This document shows, one piece after another, positions 36,138-45,167 of a stretch of DNA of 64,000 nucleotides. The translations under genes and the position numbers were made by a program. The stretch is from contig JAXLQV010000002.1 of the NCBI GenBank assembly GCA_046331465.1, forward strand, positions 124,001-188,000. Direction: 5' to 3'. The notes under the pieces were generated by a model that worked only from the letters and a program-made list of their open reading frames with translations, ran no database searches and was not told the origin of the DNA. Source of the DNA: UBA5066 sp046331465 (GTDB lineage Bacteria > Acidobacteriota > Thermoanaerobaculia > UBA5066). The stretch's first letter is position 1. Each line of letters starts with the position of its first letter.

Positions 36138-37921
36138 TCGGCGGGCGGGCCTTCGCGCTCCTCCAGAAGATCGGGCGCTCGCTGATGCTGCCGGTCTCGG
36201 TCCTCCCGGTGGCGGGCCTCCTCCTCGGCCTCGGGAGCTCCAAGCTCGGCCTCTTCCCCGACGCCGTCGCGGGCGTCCTCGGCCAGGCGGGGGGGGCGAT
36301 CTTCACGAGCCTCCCGCTCATCTTCGCGATCGCGGTCGCCCTCGGCCTGACCGAGAACGACGGGGCGGCCGCCGTCGCCGCCGTCGTCGGCCAGGTCGTC
36401 CTCCTCGCCACGCTCGGCGTCGGCGCGAGGCTCCGGGGCCTGCCGACGACGCGCGTCCTCGGGTTCGAGTCGATGGAGATGGGGGTCTTCGGCGGGATCC
36501 TCGTCGGCCTCCTCGCCGCGGCGCTCTTCAACCGCTTCTCGCGGACCGAGCTGCCCCCCTGGCTCGGCTTTTTCGGCGGCAAGCGGCTCGTGCCGATCCT
36601 GACCGGCGTCGCGGCGACGGCCCTCGGGGTCGTCCTCGCCTTCGTCTGGCCTCCGGTCCAGGGCGCGATCCACGTCCTCTCCGACCAGGTCGCCTACGGC
36701 GAGCCGACGATCGCGACGTTCGTCTACGGCCTCGTCGAGCGACTCCTCCTCCCGTTCGGCCTCCACCACATCTGGAACGTCCCGTTCTTCTTCGAGATCG
36801 GCTCGTTCGTCGACGCGGCGGGGAAGACCGTGAGGGGGGACATCACCCGCTTCTTCGCGGGCGACCCGACCGCCGGGATCCTCGGCGGCGGCTTCCTCTT
36901 CAAGATGTGGGGCCTGCCGGCGGCCGCGCTCGCCATCTGGCGCTGCGCGCGGCCGGAGAACCGCGCGCGCGTGGGCGGCATCATGGTCTCGGCGGCGGCG
37001 ACGTCGTTCCTGACCGGCATCACCGAGCCGATCGAGTTCTCGTTCCTCTTCCTCGCGCCGCTCCTCTACGCCCTCCACGCCCTCCTCGCGGGCCTTGCCT
37101 TCGTCGCCGCGAACCTCGCCGGGATGAAGCTCGGCTTCACCTTCTCGCACGGCTTCTTCGACCTCGTCCTCTACTGGCCGATGGACACGCGGCCGTGGCT
37201 CGTCCTTCTCCTCGGGCCGCTCTGGGGGCTCGTCTACTACTCCGTCTTCCGGGCGGCGATCCTCCGCCTCGACCTGAAGACGCCGGGGCGCGAGGACGCC
37301 CCGGCGGCGGCCGACGCGGCGCCCTCTCCCGCGCCGCACGCCGATCACGCCGGCCTCGCCGAGCGGCTCGTCGCCGCGTTCGGCGGCGCGCGGAACATCG
37401 AGAGCCTCGACGCCTGCATCACGAGGATCCGCGTGACGGTGCACGACGTCGGCCGCGCCGACGAGAAGGCGCTCCGCGCGCTCGGGGCCGCAGGCGTCGT
37501 CGTCGTCGGGAATGCCGTCCAGGCCGTCTTCGGGACCCGGTCGGAGAACCTGAAGACGGCGATGGCGGAGGCGCTCGGCGGCGCCGGGTCCGCCGGCGCG
37601 GGCCCTGCGAGGCCGGGCTCCGGCGCCCACGCGGCGCTCGAGTCTGCGGCGCTCCCCGCGCCGCTCCTCCCGGCGCTCGGAGGGGCGGCGAACGTGAAGG
37701 CCGTGGAGGCGTGCGCGCGGACGCGCGTCCGCCTCGTCCTCGCCGACCCCGCGCTCCTCGACGAGCCGGCGCTCCGCGCCTCCGGCGTCGCGGGCGTCAT
37801 GCGCCTGACGGGGGGCATCGTCCACCTCGTCCTCGGCGAGGAGGCGGAGGGGCTCGCGACGGCGCTCGGCGCCGCGGTGAAGAGCGCCGGCCCGCCGCCC
37901 GTTACGCGCCCCGCCCCGTAG
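36134..37921 (+). CDS. PTS transporter EIICB with a second EIIB-like domain
   Basis: 595 aa. The EIIC domain (about 1-380) has some ten membrane helices and the substrate-site motif GITEPIEFSFLFLAP (296-310). A first EIIB follows (about 405-483) with phospho-Cys428 in LDACITRIRV. A second EIIB-like domain (about 507-585) has Cys527 in VEACARTRVRL. Glucose/N-acetylglucosamine family by the IIC motifs; GlcNAc is favoured by resemblance of the partner protein to NagF, but no nagA or nagB is present to confirm. It lacks its own IIA, which is supplied by the upstream gene. ATG 36134 overlaps that gene's stop. Confidence 0.9.
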   Translation: MIGGRAFALLQKIGRSLMLPVSVLPVAGLLLGLGSSKLGLFPDAVAGVLGQAGGAIFTSLPLIFAIAVALGLTENDGAAAVAAVVGQVVLLATLGVGARLRGLPTTRVLGFESMEMGVFGGILVGLLAAALFNRFSRTELPPWLGFFGGKRLVPILTGVAATALGVVLAFVWPPVQGAIHVLSDQVAYGEPTIATFVYGLVERLLLPFGLHHIWNVPFFFEIGSFVDAAGKTVRGDITRFFAGDPTAGILGGGFLFKMWGLPAAALAIWRCARPENRARVGGIMVSAAATSFLTGITEPIEFSFLFLAPLLYALHALLAGLAFVAANLAGMKLGFTFSHGFFDLVLYWPMDTRPWLVLLLGPLWGLVYYSVFRAAILRLDLKTPGREDAPAAADAAPSPAPHADHAGLAERLVAAFGGARNIESLDACITRIRVTVHDVGRADEKALRALGAAGVVVVGNAVQAVFGTRSENLKTAMAEALGGAGSAGAGPARPGSGAHAALESAALPAPLLPALGGAANVKAVEACARTRVRLVLADPALLDEPALRASGVAGVMRLTGGIVHLVLGEEAEGLATALGAAVKSAGPPPVTRPAP

Positions 37922-37930
37922 CCGGCCCGC

Positions 37931-37968
37931 GGGGCCCGGAAGGGCGCCTCGCGCGAGGCGCGGGCCCC
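37931..37968 (+). terminator. Nested hairpin after the PTS operon
   Basis: Outer arms GGGGCCCG (37931-37938) and CGGGCCCC (37961-37968) enclose an inner palindrome GCGCCTCG / CGAGGCGC (its last base shared with the outer arm). No T-tract. It separates the PTS genes from the disrupted glycosidase gene. Confidence 0.45.
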
Positions 37969-37988
37969 GGGTCGGAGAGAATGCCGCG

Positions 37989-38586
37989 GTGCCGAACAGC
38001 GCTCGCCGGCTCCGCATCGCCGCCCTCTCCCTGCTCGTCCTCGTCTCCGTCCTCGGCGCGTCCGCCGCGGGAGCCTGGACGCCGGTCGGCGCGTTCGGGC
38101 CGCCGGCGCGTGACGGCGACACGCTCGTCTTCGGCGGCGAGTCGGGCACGGTGACGGTCGGCGCGGTCGGCGACGGCGTCGTACGGGTCCGCTTCACCCC
38201 CGCGGGGACCTCGCCCCTGCCGCGCTCGTGGGCCGTGACGGGCGCGCCGCCCCGGACGACGCCCCCCGCGATCGCGCCGGGCTCCGACGCCTCGCGGGTC
38301 ACGGGCGGCTCGCTCACCGCCGTCGTGACGCACGCGCCGCTCCGCGTCTCGTTCGTCTCCGGGGACGACACGATCGACGCGGACGACCCGCTCCGGGGAA
38401 TGGCGTTCTCCGGCGCGGCCGTGAGGGTCTGGAAGCGGCTCCGGGACGACGAGCACGTCTACGGCTTCGGCGAGAAGACGGGCCCCCTCGACAAGCGGGG
38501 AAACAAGCTCGGCGGCGTCGCCTACGCGATGTGGAACAGCGACACCTACGGCTACGGCGACGACACCGACCCGCTCTACGCCTCAG
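37989..38586 (+). pseudogene. GH31 glycosidase, 5' fragment (interrupted by IS element)
   Basis: GTG 37989 opens a signal peptide (VPNSARRLRIAALSLLVLVS to about residue 30) and the N-terminal beta-domain of a GH31 alpha-glucosidase, with the typical EHVYGFGEKTGPLDKRG and NSDTYGYGDDTDPLYAS. The frame is complete up to the 5-bp target site CTCAG (38582-38586), where the IS1380 element enters; beyond that the frame reads IS sequence and stops at 38687. On its own this fragment lacks both catalytic residues. Joined to 40133-42033 it gives 832 codons plus stop. Gene is recently broken: no other stop or frameshift is visible. Confidence 0.93.
38582..38586 (+). repeat. Target-site duplication CTCAG, left copy
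   Basis: CTCAG immediately outside the left terminal inverted repeat; the right copy is at 40128-40132. Confidence 0.9.
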
Positions 38587-40127
38587 CCGAGAAACCTCAG
38601 TTCAAGCGGGAGCGAGAGGGCAGTAGCGAAGGAAGCCGGCCGGGATTGAAGGGTGGTTTCGCCAGGGTGGTGGAAGGTCAAGGTTGAGGTGCGCCACAGT
38701 TGGCGGGATCGCCGCAAGGCGCAGCAGGAGCTGTTTGAGGTGGTATCGGGTTTTCTGGGTGAGGAGGCCGAGGAAGAGCCGGGAGCGCCGGGCGGAGGCG
38801 CGCAGGAGGCCACCGAGGACGAAGAGGGAGTGGCGGAGGGTTCCGAGGGTCGGGGAGGGATCCTGGAGGACCTCGTCCTTGAAGGCCATCAGGAGATTGA
38901 AGAGCAGGCAGTTGAGCTGCAGGACGGCCTCGGTGCCCTGGAACGAGCGCAGACAGAAGCCGTCGGCAGCGAAGTCGAGCTTGAGCTCCTTGATGCGGTT
39001 CTCGCAGTCGGCGCGGCCGTTGTAGAAGCGCCAGATTTCTTCGGGGGCCGCCACCGAGAGGTTGGTAACGACGGCGTGAAAGGTGTAGCCGGGTAGGTCG
39101 AAGAGGCGCCGGCCGGCAGCGTCGGGACGTTCGCGCAGGAGCTCACGGACGACGACGAGACGGCGAGGGGCCGTCCAGCGGAAGGGCTGCCAGGGCAGCT
39201 CGCAGACCTCCACGCCCCGTCCGAAGGAGCGCCAGCTCTGCACGCCCGCGATCGCCCTGCGGATGGGCGGCTGCATCCGCACGGCCACGGCGTACTTCAG
39301 GCCGCGGGCCTCCAGGTGCGCGAGGAAGTCGGAGATGAAGAAGCCCGAGTCGGCGCGCACCGTCTGCACCTTCGTGTGAGCGGCAAGACGATGGAGAGCC
39401 TCGTCGAGAAAACCCTCGGCCCCGCGCGCCGTGCCCGTGTTTCCGCTTCGCAGCCAGGCATGGAGGACCCTCTTGCTGCCCGCCAGCATCGCCAGGATCG
39501 GGTGATGCGAAGGGCGCCCGTGCTTGCGGGGGTTGTGCCCCTTCAGGCTTCCCTCCTGTTGCCCGTAGCGCTCGAAGATCGTCGAGTCCAGATCCAGCAC
39601 GGCTACCGGGTCCGCCGGGATCAGCCGCTCCCACAGGGCCTGCCCCACGGCCTCCACCAGATGCTGGACGTGGCGCTTCGTGAAGCCCCCGAAGTAGCGC
39701 GTGATCGTCATCGCCGACGCCGTGCGCGACAGATCGAACATCTTCGGAAGGACCGGATCGGATCGAAACCGTTCCACGTGCGAGAAGCGCCGTCCGCCCA
39801 TCAGGATCGTCACCAAGAGCGCCATCGCCATGTCCACGACCGGCACCTGATTCGGTGACGTCCGCCCGTCCGGCAGCGCTTTCGCCAGAACTTGCCTGAC
39901 CCCGAGTACCTCGAAGAACCGGGCCACCAACGAAAGCCCGCCCCAGCCGGTGATCGGCTGGTCCGTGAAGGCGATCTCGATACCGTTCGGCCCGCTGTAG
40001 ACGCTATCCTCGGCGTGCATCGTTCTGTTTCTCCCTCGGCGCCACCTTCTTGCTCGCAACTCGATGGTACGCAGAGGCTTCAGAACGATGCTTCTGTTTT
40101 CAGCGCCCCCCTACTGAGGTTTCTCGG
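38587..40127 (-). mobile_element. IS1380-family insertion sequence, complete
   Basis: 1541 bp. Perfect 15-bp terminal inverted repeats CCGAGAAACCTCAGT at 38587-38601 and 40113-40127 (complement), starting with CC as IS1380 elements do, and flanked by the 5-bp duplication CTCAG. One transposase gene fills it, on the minus strand. Base composition is visibly less GC-rich than the host genes around it, with more A/T third positions. It sits in the GH31 gene in the opposite orientation. Confidence 0.95.
38602..40020 (-). CDS. IS1380 family DDE transposase
   Basis: 472 aa. DDE residues can be placed: Asp in AVLDLDSTIFERYG, Asp in VRADSGFF, and Glu in GRADCENRIKELKLD (the family's Y-x-x-R-x-x-x-E-N-x-I-K-E box). 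ATG 40020 (MHAEDSV) is chosen, with GGGAG about 11 nt upstream; an in-frame extension to 40059 (MRARRW) has weaker support. The TGA is directly against the inner edge of the left inverted repeat, so the gene uses nearly the whole element. No frameshift; the element looks able to move. Confidence 0.93.
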   Translation of the reverse strand: MHAEDSVYSGPNGIEIAFTDQPITGWGGLSLVARFFEVLGVRQVLAKALPDGRTSPNQVPVVDMAMALLVTILMGGRRFSHVERFRSDPVLPKMFDLSRTASAMTITRYFGGFTKRHVQHLVEAVGQALWERLIPADPVAVLDLDSTIFERYGQQEGSLKGHNPRKHGRPSHHPILAMLAGSKRVLHAWLRSGNTGTARGAEGFLDEALHRLAAHTKVQTVRADSGFFISDFLAHLEARGLKYAVAVRMQPPIRRAIAGVQSWRSFGRGVEVCELPWQPFRWTAPRRLVVVRELLRERPDAAGRRLFDLPGYTFHAVVTNLSVAAPEEIWRFYNGRADCENRIKELKLDFAADGFCLRSFQGTEAVLQLNCLLFNLLMAFKDEVLQDPSPTLGTLRHSLFVLGGLLRASARRSRLFLGLLTQKTRYHLKQLLLRLAAIPPTVAHLNLDLPPPWRNHPSIPAGFLRYCPLAPA

Positions 40128-40132
40128 CTCAG
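40128..40132 (+). repeat. Target-site duplication CTCAG, right copy
   Basis: Matches 38582-38586; in the uninterrupted gene only one copy would remain, giving the in-frame junction ...LYAS-VPFF.... Confidence 0.9.
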
Positions 40133-42033
40133 TGCCGTTCTTCCTGATCCTGCGGAACGGGCGTGCGCACGGCGTCTTCCTCGATGCCCCGTACCGCTCC
40201 TCGTTCGACGTCGGCAAGGAGGACCCCGGCCTCCTCTCGTTCGGGGCGACGGGAGGCGAGCTCGACTACTACCTGATCGACGGCCCGTCCCCGAAGACGG
40301 TCATCGAGCGCTACACGGCGCTCACCGGGCGGATGCCGCTTCCGCCGCTCTGGGCCCTCGGCTACCACCAGTGCCGCTACAGCTACTTCCCGGAGTCGAG
40401 GGTCCGCTCCGTCGCGCGGAGCTTCCGCGAGAAGCGGATCCCGGCGGACGTCCTCTGGCTCGACATCCACTGGCAGGAAGGGTTCCGCCCCTTCGCGTGG
40501 GACCCCGAGCGCTTCCCCGACCCGGGGAGGCTCGTGTCGGACCTCGCGGCCGACGGCTTCCGGACCGTCGTCATCGTCGACCCGCACCCGGCGAAGGCGC
40601 CGGGGACGAGGCCGTACGACGAGGGGCTCGCGGGCGGCCACTTCGTGAGGGGACCCGACGGGAGCCTCTTCGAGGCGCCGGTCTGGCCGTCGCACGGCGA
40701 GAAGGAGCCGGTGCCGAGCGTCTTCCCCGACTTCGCGCGGAGCGCGACGCGGGCTTGGTGGGGGAGCCTCCACGACGGCCTCGTGAAGCTCGGCGTCGCC
40801 GGCGTCTGGAACGACATGAACGAGCCGGCCGTCTTCGACTCGGCGACGGGGACGTTCCCCCTCGGCGTCCGGCACGACGCGGACGGCCGCGCGACGGACC
40901 ACCGCGAGGTCCACAACGTCTACGGGATGCTCATGTCGCAGGCGACGCACGAGGGGCTCCTCGCGCTCCGGCCGGAAGCGCGCCCCTTCGTCCTGACGCG
41001 CGCGACGTTCGCGGGCGGGCAGCGCTGGGCCGCCGTCTGGCCGGGAGACAACGTCTCGACCTGGACGCACCTGCGCGGGACGGTCCCGCTCCTCCTCGGC
41101 CTCTCGCTCTCCGGCTTCCCGTTCGTCGGGACGGACGTCGGCGGGTACGTCGGCGGCGCGACGGCCGACCTCTACACGCGCTGGCTCCAGGGCGCGGTCT
41201 TCACGCCGTTTCTCAGGACGCACACCGGCTTCGGCAACCCCGAGCAGGACCCGTGGTCCTACGGGGCGCGGCACGAGGAGGCAAACCGGAAGGCGATCGA
41301 GCTCCGCTACGAGCTCCTCCCGGAGATCTACACCGTCATGGAGGAAGCGAGCCGGACGGGGGTCCCTGCGATGCGGCCGCTCTTCCTCGAGGACCCCGAC
41401 GACCCGCGGACGTGGGACCGGGACGGCGAGTTCCTCTTCGGGCGCGACCTCCTCGTCGCGCCGGTCCTCCGGGACGGCGCCGAGAGGCGGCGGGCCTACC
41501 TCCCGAAGGGGGCGTGGTGGGAGCTCGGGCGCGGGCTCCGCCACGAGGGGGGGCGCGACGTCACCGTCCCCGTCGCGCTCGACACGCTTCCCGTCTTCGT
41601 CCGCGAGGGGGCGTTCCTCTTCCGCGGGCCGGTCCTCCAGCACACCGGCGAGCGGCGCGGGAAGACGCTCACCGTCCAGCTCTGGCCGGCGAAGGGCGCG
41701 TCGGGCGGGGAGCTCTACGAGGACGAGGGGGACGGTTTCGCGTACCGCGCGGGCGTCTTCCTCCGGAGGAGCTTCTCGTCGACCCCGTCGCCGAAGGGGC
41801 TCGTCGTCGAGGCGCGCGCGGAGGGGCGCTTCCGTCCCGCGCCGCGCGCGCTCGAGCTGAAGGTGCGCTGGGAGGGGCCGCTCCGCGCCGTGCGCGTCGA
41901 CGGCGCGCCTCTCGCGAAGGTCGAGGCGGCGGAGCTCGAGGGCGCCGGGCGGGGGTACGCGCGCGACGGCGACTTCGTCGTCGTAAGGCTCGCCGACCCG
42001 TTCGGCCCGCTGCGCGTCGAGCTCGCGCGCTGA
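40128..42033 (+). pseudogene. GH31 glycosidase, 3' fragment with catalytic domain
   Basis: Continues the frame broken at 38586: VPFFLILRNGRAHGVFLD leads into the GH31 (beta/alpha)8 barrel. Nucleophile Asp lies in VWNDMNEPAVF; the acid/base Asp is in WPGDNVSTW after LTRATFAGGQRW. C-terminal beta domains follow, with ARRKTLTV-type strands (RRGKTLTVQLWPAKG). Alpha-glucosidase or alpha-xylosidase-like activity on exported alpha-glucans is likely for the intact gene. No start codon with a Shine-Dalgarno sequence is seen near the IS edge, so the catalytic part is probably not expressed unless IS read-through drives it. Confidence 0.92.
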
Positions 42034-42041
42034 AGCGCGCG

Positions 42042-42060
42042 CGGGGCGGGCCCGCGCCCC
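42042..42060 (+). terminator. Hairpin after the GH31 gene
   Basis: GGGGCG / CGCCCC stem with an inner GGCCCG loop; no T-tract. The rest of 42034-42183 shows no gene; no convincing promoter for the next operon is visible there. Confidence 0.35.
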
Positions 42061-42183
42061 TACGCAGACCCTCTCGCGGAGAGCCCGTCGCATCTTCCGC
42101 GACGCGGAACGACGCCTCGTCAAGTCGTAACATGCCCGGTCGGGCCGGGCTCGCCTCGCCGCGCCCCGGCCGCGGGAGGACAC

Positions 42184-42861
42184 ATGACGGACGGCAGCGA
42201 CGAACGGAACGACCTCGAAACGAACGGCGGCGTCTCCCGCCGGGGCTTCCTCGGCTCGGTCGTCCCCGCGGCGGTCGGCGTCGCGGTGGCGACGGAGGCG
42301 CTCGGCGCTCCCGCGAAGGCGCCCGCGCCCGTGCCGGAAGTCCCCGCCACCGAGCCCTCGAAGCTGACGCTCACCGTGAACGGGAGGACGCACAAGGTCC
42401 TCGTCGAGCCGCGCGACACGCTCCTCGTCGTCCTGCGCGAGAAGCTCGGCCTCACTGGGACGAAGCCGGGATGCGAGCGGGGCGAGTGCGGAGCCTGCAC
42501 GGTCCTGATCGACGGCGTCCCGCGCTACTCCTGCCTCACGCTCGCGCTCGAGGCGGAGGGGAGGCAGGTGACGACGGTCGAGGGGCTGATGAACGGCGAG
42601 GAGCTCGGGCCCGTCCAGCAGGCGTTCGTCGAGGAGGACGCCTTCCAGTGCGGCTACTGCACGCCCGGGCAGGTCGTCGCGGCGGAGGGGCTCCTCCGCG
42701 CGAACGCCGAGCCGACGCTCGACGACATCCGGCACGGCATGAGCGGGAACCTCTGCCGCTGCGGCACGTACGCGCACATCTTCAACGCGGTCGGCAAGGC
42801 CGCGAAGCTCCGGAAGGCCGCGCAGCCCGGGAAGGCCGCGCAGCCCGGGAACGCGAGGTGA
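42184..42861 (+). CDS. Exported [2Fe-2S] subunit of a molybdenum aldehyde oxidoreductase (PaoA type)
   Basis: 225 aa. Twin-arginine signal SRRGFLG (18-24) followed by a hydrophobic stretch, so the enzyme is moved by Tat, folded, to the periplasm. Two [2Fe-2S] clusters: plant-type PGCERGECGACTVLIDG with a further Cys in YSC, and the second QCGYCTPGQ ... LCRCG. The C-terminus has a short duplicated KAAQPGKAAQPG. It relays electrons from the molybdenum site. GGGAGGA sits before ATG 42184. Starts the three-gene operon whose other subunits carry no signal and would be exported with it. Confidence 0.93.
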   Translation: MTDGSDERNDLETNGGVSRRGFLGSVVPAAVGVAVATEALGAPAKAPAPVPEVPATEPSKLTLTVNGRTHKVLVEPRDTLLVVLREKLGLTGTKPGCERGECGACTVLIDGVPRYSCLTLALEAEGRQVTTVEGLMNGEELGPVQQAFVEEDAFQCGYCTPGQVVAAEGLLRANAEPTLDDIRHGMSGNLCRCGTYAHIFNAVGKAAKLRKAAQPGKAAQPGNAR

Positions 42862-42865
42862 CGCC

Positions 42866-45163
42866 GTGACGGACCTCCTCTACTGGCTCCAGGGCCCCGT
42901 CCCCGAGACCGCCGCGCCGAAGGCGGAGATGCCGCCGTGGGGGGAGACGAAGGTCGTCGGGAAGCGCGTGCCGCGCGTCGACGCCTACGAGCGCGTCAGC
43001 GGCTCGGCCGTCTACCCGCTCGACTTCGCCCTCCCGGACATGCTCCACGCGGCGATCCTCCGCTGCCCGCACGCGCACGCCGCCGTGAAGTCGGTCGACA
43101 CGAGCGCCGCGGAGAAGATGCCCGGCGTCCGCGCCGTGATCACGGGGAAGACGCCGGGGGCCGACGTCCCCTGGTTCCGCGGGCGCGCGAAGTGGTACTC
43201 GAAGCTCTTCGACGACCGCGCGCGGTACGAAGGGGACGAGGTCGCCGCCGTCGCCGCCGAGACGCGGGCCCAGGCGTACGACGCGCTGAAGGCGATCCGG
43301 GTGGAGTACGAGGTCCTCGCGTTCGTCCTCGACCCGCGCGAGGCGCTGAAGCCCGACGCCCCGTTGATCCACGAGGAGACGAACCGCTACGGCGACCCGG
43401 CGAAGTACGAGAGGGGGGACGTCGGCGCGGGCTTCGGGGCGGCCGACGCCGTCGTCGAGGGGACGTACTCGACCGCCTGCGAGATCCACGCGCCGATGGA
43501 GGTCCACGGCTCCGTCGTGAAGTGGGACGGCAACCGCCTAACCGTCTGGGACACGACGCAGGGCGTCTTCGAGGTCCAGGAGACGGTCGCCCAGTCGCTG
43601 AAGCTCCCGCTCGCGAACGTCCGCGTCATCGGCCACTACATGGGGGGCGGGTTCGGGTCGAAGCTCGAGGCGGGGAAGTACACGATCGTCGCGGCCCTCC
43701 TCGCGAAGGCGACCGCGCGCCCGGTGAAGCTCTTCCTCTCGCGCGAGGAGGAGTTCCTCGCCACCGGGAACCGCCCGGCGAACACGATGACGGTGAAGGT
43801 CGGCGCGAAGAAGGACGGCACCCTGACGGCGATCGAGTTCTCCTCGATCGGCTCCGGCGGGGCCTACCCGAACGGCGCGTCGTCGTCGTTCCTGGCGACG
43901 GACCTCTACACCTGCCCGAACGTGAAGACGGTCGACGAGAACGTCGCCATCAACGCCGGCCGCGCGCGCGCGATGCGCGCCCCCGGCTTCCCGCAGGGGG
44001 CCTGGGCGCTCGAGCAGGCGATGGACGACCTCGCGGCGAAGCTCGGGATGGACCCGGTCGCGCTGCGCCTCGCGAACGTCCCGAAGGTGAGCCAGCGCCG
44101 CGGGAACCAGCCCTACACGTCGACCGGCCTCGCGGAGTGCCTCCGGGAGGGCGCGAAGGCGTTCGGGTGGGAGGCGGCGCGGAAGGCGAAGAAGCCCGAC
44201 GGGCCGATCCGGAAGGGATGCGGCGTCGCCTCCGCGCTCTGGGGCTACGGGGGAGGCCCGCCGGCGACCGTCATCGTGAAGCTCTACGCCGACGGGAGCG
44301 TCAACGTGAACTCGGGCGCCGCCGACATCGGCACCGGGACGAAGACGGTCATGGCGCAGGTCGTGGCCGAGGAGCTCGGCGTCTCGCTCGAGAAGATCCA
44401 GATCGAGCACGCCGACACCGGGACGACGCAGTACAGCGGGCCGAGCGGCGGCTCGAAGACGGTCCCCTCCGACATGCCCGCGGCCCGCGCCGCCGCGATC
44501 GAGGTGCGGACGAAGCTCCTCGCCGGGGCGGCCGAGGAGCTGAAGGTCCCCGCCTCCGAGCTGAGGCTCGAGGGCCCCGACGTCGTCTCGACGAAGGACC
44601 CGTCGAAGAAGCTCGCCGTCACGGCCGTCAAGGCGCTCGAGAGGCAGCAGGTCCTCGTCGGCGTCGGGACGCGGGGCCCGAACGTCGAGGGGAAGGTCAT
44701 CTCGATGTTCGCGACGCACTTCGCCGAGGTCGAGGTGAACACGAGGACGGGCGAGGTGACCGTCACGCGGCTCCTCGCCGCGCAGGACAGCGCCCGGGTC
44801 ATGAACCGCCTCACGTTCGAGTGCCAGGTCCAGGGCGGCCTCGTCATGGGGCTCGGCCTCGGGCGGACCGAGGAGAGGGTCCTCGACCGGCAGACCGGGA
44901 AGATGTGCAACGCGAACTGGCACGACTACAAAATCCCGACGGCGCTCGACGTCCCCGCCGAGCAGAAGGTCCTCTCCGTCGACCTCGTCGACACGGAGTG
45001 CAACACCGCCGGCGCCAAGGGGGTCGGCGAGCCCTCGACGATCGCGACGGCCGCGGCGATCGCGAACGCCGTCCGCGACGCCGTCGGCCTCCGCGTCTTC
45101 GACTCCCCGATCACGCCGCCGAGGCTCGCCGCGCTCCTCGCCGCGGGCGGAAAGAAGGGGTGA
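42866..45163 (+). CDS. Molybdopterin-binding large subunit of aldehyde/xanthine oxidoreductase family (PaoC type)
   Basis: 765 aa. Two molybdopterin domains in the xanthine-oxidase order: RVDAYERVSGSAVYPLDF at the start, GGGFGSKLEAG, the Arg-bearing AMRAPGFPQGAWALEQ, and the active-site Glu in KGVGEPSTIATAAA near the C-terminus. No Se- or Cu-site motif of CO dehydrogenase (VAYRC) is present, so aldehyde or N-heterocycle oxidation is more likely than CO oxidation. GTG 42866 lies 4 bp after the small subunit gene. No own signal peptide: it should travel with the Tat-bearing subunit. Confidence 0.92.
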   Translation: MTDLLYWLQGPVPETAAPKAEMPPWGETKVVGKRVPRVDAYERVSGSAVYPLDFALPDMLHAAILRCPHAHAAVKSVDTSAAEKMPGVRAVITGKTPGADVPWFRGRAKWYSKLFDDRARYEGDEVAAVAAETRAQAYDALKAIRVEYEVLAFVLDPREALKPDAPLIHEETNRYGDPAKYERGDVGAGFGAADAVVEGTYSTACEIHAPMEVHGSVVKWDGNRLTVWDTTQGVFEVQETVAQSLKLPLANVRVIGHYMGGGFGSKLEAGKYTIVAALLAKATARPVKLFLSREEEFLATGNRPANTMTVKVGAKKDGTLTAIEFSSIGSGGAYPNGASSSFLATDLYTCPNVKTVDENVAINAGRARAMRAPGFPQGAWALEQAMDDLAAKLGMDPVALRLANVPKVSQRRGNQPYTSTGLAECLREGAKAFGWEAARKAKKPDGPIRKGCGVASALWGYGGGPPATVIVKLYADGSVNVNSGAADIGTGTKTVMAQVVAEELGVSLEKIQIEHADTGTTQYSGPSGGSKTVPSDMPAARAAAIEVRTKLLAGAAEELKVPASELRLEGPDVVSTKDPSKKLAVTAVKALERQQVLVGVGTRGPNVEGKVISMFATHFAEVEVNTRTGEVTVTRLLAAQDSARVMNRLTFECQVQGGLVMGLGLGRTEERVLDRQTGKMCNANWHDYKIPTALDVPAEQKVLSVDLVDTECNTAGAKGVGEPSTIATAAAIANAVRDAVGLRVFDSPITPPRLAALLAAGGKKG

Positions 45164-45167
45164 CGCG

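Noticed and set aside
40020..40059. Upstream start for the transposase (MRARRW extension)
   Set aside because: The extension is Arg-rich with no conserved residues, and the ATG at 40020 has a better placed GGGAG.
39892..42033. Independent gene starting inside the IS and running through the GH31 catalytic part
   Set aside because: The frame is open across the IS edge only by chance; the first 80 codons are antisense of the transposase and terminal repeat. No Shine-Dalgarno sequence or -10 element supports a start there.
42866..45163. CO dehydrogenase large subunit
   Set aside because: The VAYRC loop that holds the Cu-binding Cys is absent, and the FAD subunit has a PaoB-type four-Cys pattern; an aldehyde oxidase is a better fit.
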